Assembly (NCBI GenBank): GCA_018826895.1
Contig: JAHJYA010000049.1
Span: forward strand, 23,967-87,966
Direction: 5' to 3'
Origin: Gammaproteobacteria bacterium
GTDB taxonomy: Bacteria; Pseudomonadota; Gammaproteobacteria; Pseudomonadales; Pseudomonadaceae
Length of the DNA: 64,000 nt
Shown here: piece after piece, positions 60,388 to 64,000 of the stretch
Layout: each line of letters opens with the position of its first letter
Position numbering within the stretch: the first letter of the stretch is position 1
The notes under the pieces: generated by a model
Told to the model about the DNA's origin: nothing
The model's database searches: none
Seen by the model: only the letters and a program-made list of their open reading frames with translations
Translations under genes and position numbers: made by a program

Positions 60388-62889
60388 ATGGCCGATTGGC
60401 AATCCCTCGATCCCGAGGCCGCTCGTGAAGCGGAAAAATACGAAAACCCTATTCCCAGCCGTGAGCTGATCCTTCAGCACCTCGCCGAGCGCGGCTCCCC
60501 GGCTAACCGCGAGCAGCTGCTCGACGAGTTTGGCCTGACCACCGAAGAGCAGATCGAAGCGCTGCGGCGCCGGCTGCGCGCGATGGAGCGTGATGGTCAG
60601 TTGATCTACACCCGTCGCGGTACCTACGCACCGGTGGATAAGCTGGATCTGATCCTGGGTCGCATCAGCGGTCACCGCGATGGCTTTGGCTTTTTGGTGC
60701 CGGATGACGGCAGTGATGACCTGTTCCTCAGCCCGGCGCAGATGCGCCTGGTGTTCGATGGTGATCGTGCCTTGGCGCGGGTCTCGGGCCTGGATCGACG
60801 TGGTCGCCGCGAAGGCGCCATCGTCGAGGTGATCAGTCGCGCGCACGAGTCCATCGTCGGGCGTTACTACGAAGAGAGCGGCGTCGGCTTCGTGGTCGCC
60901 GATAATCCGAAGATCCAGCAAGAAGTGCTGGTGACGCCGGGGCGTAACGCCGGGGCCAAGCAGGGCCAGTTCGTCGAGGTGAAAATCACCCATTGGCCGA
61001 CGACACGTTTTCAGCCCCAAGGCGATATCGTCGAAGTGGTCGGCAACTACATGGCGCCGGGCATGGAAATCGACGTGGCGCTGCGCAGCTATGACATCCC
61101 TCATGTCTGGCCGGATGCAGTGATCAAGGAAGCGCGCAAGCTCAAGCCCGAAGTGGAAGAGAAGGACAAGGAAAAGCGCCTTGACCTTCGCCACCTGCCC
61201 TTCGTCACCATCGATGGCGAAGACGCTCGCGACTTCGACGATGCGGTTTATTGCGAGAAAAACGGCAGCAACTGGCGCCTGTTCTCCGGTGGCTGGAAGC
61301 TCTATGTGGCGATTGCCGACGTCTCCCATTACGTAAAGGTCGATTCGGCGCTCGACGCCGAAGCACAGGTGCGCGGCAACTCGGTGTATTTCCCCGAGCG
61401 GGTCATCCCGATGCTGCCCGAGGAGCTGTCCAACGGCCTGTGCTCGCTGAACCCGCATGTCGACCGCCTGGCCATGGTCTGTGAGATCAGCATCTCCAAA
61501 ACCGGCAAGATGACCGACTACAAGTTCTCCGAAGCGGTGATTCACTCTCACGCGCGGCTGACCTACAACAAGGTCAGCGCCATGCTCGAAGACCCCAAGG
61601 GCAGCGAAGGCAAGGCCTTACGCAGCGAGTACAAGGAAGTGCTGCCGCACCTCAAGCAGCTCTATTCGCTGTACCAGGTGTTGCTGGCAGCGCGGCATGA
61701 GCGCGGTGCGATTGATTTTGAAACCCAGGAAACCCGGATTATCTTCGGTGCCGGGCGCAAGATCGCTGAGATCCGCCCGACTCAGCGCAACGACGCGCAC
61801 AAGCTGATCGAGGAGTGCATGCTGGCGGCCAACGTGGCCACCGCGGCGTTCATGCAAAAGCACGGTATTCCCGCGTTGTACCGCGTGCACGACGGTCCGC
61901 CGCCGGAGCGTGTGGAAAAGCTCAAAGCCTTCCTCACCGAGATCGGCCTGTCGCTGCACCGTGGTAAATCCAAGGAAGGGCCGACGCCCAAGGATTACCA
62001 GCTGTTGCTGGAGAGCATTCGTGGTCGCCCCGATTACCACCTGATCCAGACCGTCATGCTGCGCTCGCTCAGCCAGGCGGTGTACAGCGCCGACAACCAG
62101 GGCCACTTCGGCCTCAATTACGACGCTTACGCGCATTTCACCTCGCCAATTCGCCGCTACCCGGATCTGCTGATCCATCGGGCCATTCGCAGCGTGATTC
62201 GCTCCAAGCAGGACACGCCACACGTGGTGCGTACCGGCGCGGCCACTATGCCCAAGGCACGCATCTACCCGTACGATGAAGCGGTGCTCGAGCAGTTGGG
62301 CGAGCAGTGCTCGATGTCCGAGCGGCGCGCCGACGAGGCCACCCGTGACGTGGTCAACTGGCTCAAGTGCGAGTTCATGAAAGACCGTGTGGGCGAGACC
62401 TTCCCGGGTGTGATTACCGCGGTAACCGGCTTTGGCCTGTTCGTCGAGCTGACTGACATTTATGTCGAAGGTCTGGTGCATGTCACGGCGCTGCCGGGTG
62501 ACTATTACCACTTCGACCCTGTGCACCATCGCCTGGCCGGCGAACGCACCGGGCGCAGCTTCCGCCTGGGCGACAGTGTCGAGGTCAAGGTCATGCGGGT
62601 CGATCTTGACGAGCGCAAGATCGACTTCGAACTGGGTCAGGGCACTGTCGATGCGCCTATCGGGCGTAAGCGCCGTGGTAGCGAAGGCAGTGCGCCGGGT
62701 AATACCGACGTGCAGAAGAGCCGGGATATCAAGAAGGCGCTGCTGGCCGAGTCCAAGAGCAAGCCTGCTGCCGGGCGTGGTGGCAAGCCGGCCGCGCGTG
62801 CGGAAAGCGACAGCAAGCACCGCAAGGGTCCATCCAAAAGTGGGGCTGGTGCGGCCGGTGGTGCGCGCAAGCGCAAGGCCAAGTCATGA
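60388..62889 (+). CDS. rnr: Ribonuclease R
   Basis: RNB domain (TIDGEDARDFDDAVYCE; SPIRRYPDLLIHRAIRSVI), S1 domain, basic C-terminal tail. Confidence 0.96.
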   Translation: MADWQSLDPEAAREAEKYENPIPSRELILQHLAERGSPANREQLLDEFGLTTEEQIEALRRRLRAMERDGQLIYTRRGTYAPVDKLDLILGRISGHRDGFGFLVPDDGSDDLFLSPAQMRLVFDGDRALARVSGLDRRGRREGAIVEVISRAHESIVGRYYEESGVGFVVADNPKIQQEVLVTPGRNAGAKQGQFVEVKITHWPTTRFQPQGDIVEVVGNYMAPGMEIDVALRSYDIPHVWPDAVIKEARKLKPEVEEKDKEKRLDLRHLPFVTIDGEDARDFDDAVYCEKNGSNWRLFSGGWKLYVAIADVSHYVKVDSALDAEAQVRGNSVYFPERVIPMLPEELSNGLCSLNPHVDRLAMVCEISISKTGKMTDYKFSEAVIHSHARLTYNKVSAMLEDPKGSEGKALRSEYKEVLPHLKQLYSLYQVLLAARHERGAIDFETQETRIIFGAGRKIAEIRPTQRNDAHKLIEECMLAANVATAAFMQKHGIPALYRVHDGPPPERVEKLKAFLTEIGLSLHRGKSKEGPTPKDYQLLLESIRGRPDYHLIQTVMLRSLSQAVYSADNQGHFGLNYDAYAHFTSPIRRYPDLLIHRAIRSVIRSKQDTPHVVRTGAATMPKARIYPYDEAVLEQLGEQCSMSERRADEATRDVVNWLKCEFMKDRVGETFPGVITAVTGFGLFVELTDIYVEGLVHVTALPGDYYHFDPVHHRLAGERTGRSFRLGDSVEVKVMRVDLDERKIDFELGQGTVDAPIGRKRRGSEGSAPGNTDVQKSRDIKKALLAESKSKPAAGRGGKPAARAESDSKHRKGPSKSGAGAAGGARKRKAKS

Positions 62890-63638
62890 GTGCGCTGGAG
62901 AAAATCTACGGCGTACACGCCGTAGAAGCGCTGTTGCGTCACCACCCCAAGCGGGTCAAGCAGATCTGGTTGGCCGAAGGGCGTAGCGATCCGCGGGTGC
63001 AGGTACTTCTGGCGCTGGCGGCGGATGCGCGGGTGTCGGTTGGCCAGTGCGAGCGCCGCGAGATGGATGCCTGGGTTGAAGGTGTGCACCAGGGTGTTGT
63101 GGCCGATGTGAGTCCTAGTCAGGTTTGGGGTGAGCAGATGCTCGAGGAGCTGCTCGACCGCAGCGAGGGCGCGCCCTTGCTGCTGGTGCTCGACGGCGTC
63201 ACCGACCCGCACAACCTCGGCGCCTGCTTGCGCACCGCCGATGCGGCCGGCGCGCTTGCGGTGATCATACCCAAGGACAAATCCGCCACGCTCAACGCCA
63301 CCGTGCGCAAGGTGGCCTGTGGTGCAGCCGAAGTCATCCCGCTGGTGGCGGTGACCAACCTGGCGCGCAGCCTGGAGAAACTCCAGCAGCGCGGTCTGTG
63401 GGTGGTCGGTACGGCCGGTGAGGCCGAGCGTTCGCTGTATGAGCAGGACCTGACCGGGCCGACCGTGCTGATCATGGGGGCCGAAGGCAAGGGCATGCGC
63501 CGCCTGACCCGCGAGCACTGCGACTACCTGGTCAAGCTGCCGATGGCAGGCAGTGTCAGCAGCCTTAACGTGTCGGTGGCAACGGGCGTCTGCCTGTTCG
63601 AGGCGCAGCGCCAGCGCAGCAGCAAAACCAAGGCGTAG
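62886..63638 (+). CDS. rlmB: 23S rRNA (guanosine-2'-O-)-methyltransferase RlmB
   Basis: SpoU fold: LLLVLDGVTDPHNLGACLRTADAAGALAVIIPKDKSATLNATVRKVACGAAEVIPLVAVTNLARSLEKL; ATGA overlap with rnr. Confidence 0.95.
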   Translation: MSALEKIYGVHAVEALLRHHPKRVKQIWLAEGRSDPRVQVLLALAADARVSVGQCERREMDAWVEGVHQGVVADVSPSQVWGEQMLEELLDRSEGAPLLLVLDGVTDPHNLGACLRTADAAGALAVIIPKDKSATLNATVRKVACGAAEVIPLVAVTNLARSLEKLQQRGLWVVGTAGEAERSLYEQDLTGPTVLIMGAEGKGMRRLTREHCDYLVKLPMAGSVSSLNVSVATGVCLFEAQRQRSSKTKA

Positions 63639-63653
63639 GGCCTGCTTCACCTG

Positions 63654-63687
63654 CTTGCTGGCGATTCGCTTGGGAATCGCCAGCAAG
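63654..63687 (+). terminator. Perfect 14-bp stem hairpin between rlmB and rpsF
   Basis: CTTGCTGGCGATTC-gcttgg-GAATCGCCAGCAAG; not followed by a U-tract. Confidence 0.5.
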
Positions 63688-63761
63688 GTAGCAACCGGTC
63701 GCCGATGTCTCGGTTGCTGAGTAGGATCCTGCGCCACTGTTCAAATAATCACCAGTTCACC

Positions 63762-63790
63762 TTGCTTGTGCGCAGGGGCTTCTCTAGAAT
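63762..63790 (+). promoter_or_regulatory. Sigma-70 promoter of rpsF
   Basis: TTGCTT-N17-TAGAAT upstream of rpsF. Confidence 0.75.
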
Positions 63791-63911
63791 GGCGCCCCTT
63801 GCCGCGACGGCAGGCGCTTGCGCGCCCAGGCGTTTTGGCAAGACACACCAGTGAAATTCACTCCTTGCCTGACCGCGCTTGGCGGCAGGCTACAACCCGT
63901 AAGGAGCATTT

Positions 63912-64000
63912 ATGCGTCATTACGAAATCATCTTTCTGGTTCACCCGGACCAGAGCGAGCAAGTCGGCGGCATGGTTGAGCGTTACACCAAGCTGATCGA
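63912..64000 (+). CDS. rpsF: 30S ribosomal protein S6, 3'-truncated by window edge
   Basis: [29 protein letters not shown], preceded by AAGGAG. Confidence 0.97.
   Translation, partial: MRHYEIIFLVHPDQSEQVGGMVERYTKLI

Overview
The window is about 64 kb of high-GC Pseudomonas core chromosome. From memory of the PAO1 map (not searched), the gene order follows roughly PA4998 to PA4935, the LPS-core/msbA region through to rpsF. Order: three LPS/glycan genes (5'-truncated GT25 protein, WaaL-like ligase, GT32-like transferase), LPS kinase-like gene (-), msbA, hldE, aldo-keto reductase/FAD oxidoreductase/SMR efflux cluster (-), LysR, waaA, tolC (-), TPP riboswitch-thiC-cytX, nudF, cpdA, yqiA, parE-(two exported proteins)-parC, serB/smp, fimX and a neighbour, psd, rhdA, HDOD gene, motAB, rsgA, orn, queG, nnr-tsaE-amiB-mutL-miaA-hfq-hflX-hflK-hflC, hisZ, purA, MCP, two tRNA-Leu(CAG), rnr, rlmB and the start of rpsF. 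No CRISPR array, prophage, transposase or rRNA was found. The most interesting non-coding signal is a pair of interspersed long imperfect palindromes (144 and 160 nt) with TAGCAGG/CCTGCTA ends, at 16825-16968 (overlapping the thiC stop codon) and 42974-43133 (just upstream of orn). Other signals: a GCAACA/TGTTGC/GCAACA array spaced about one helical turn in the tolC-thiC intergenic region, a LysR T-N11-A dyad at the LysR/SMR divergent region, two sigma-28 (FliA)-like promoters (motAB and the MCP), and several strong hairpins/terminators. No clear new multi-gene system was found; the window is mostly ordinary core genome.
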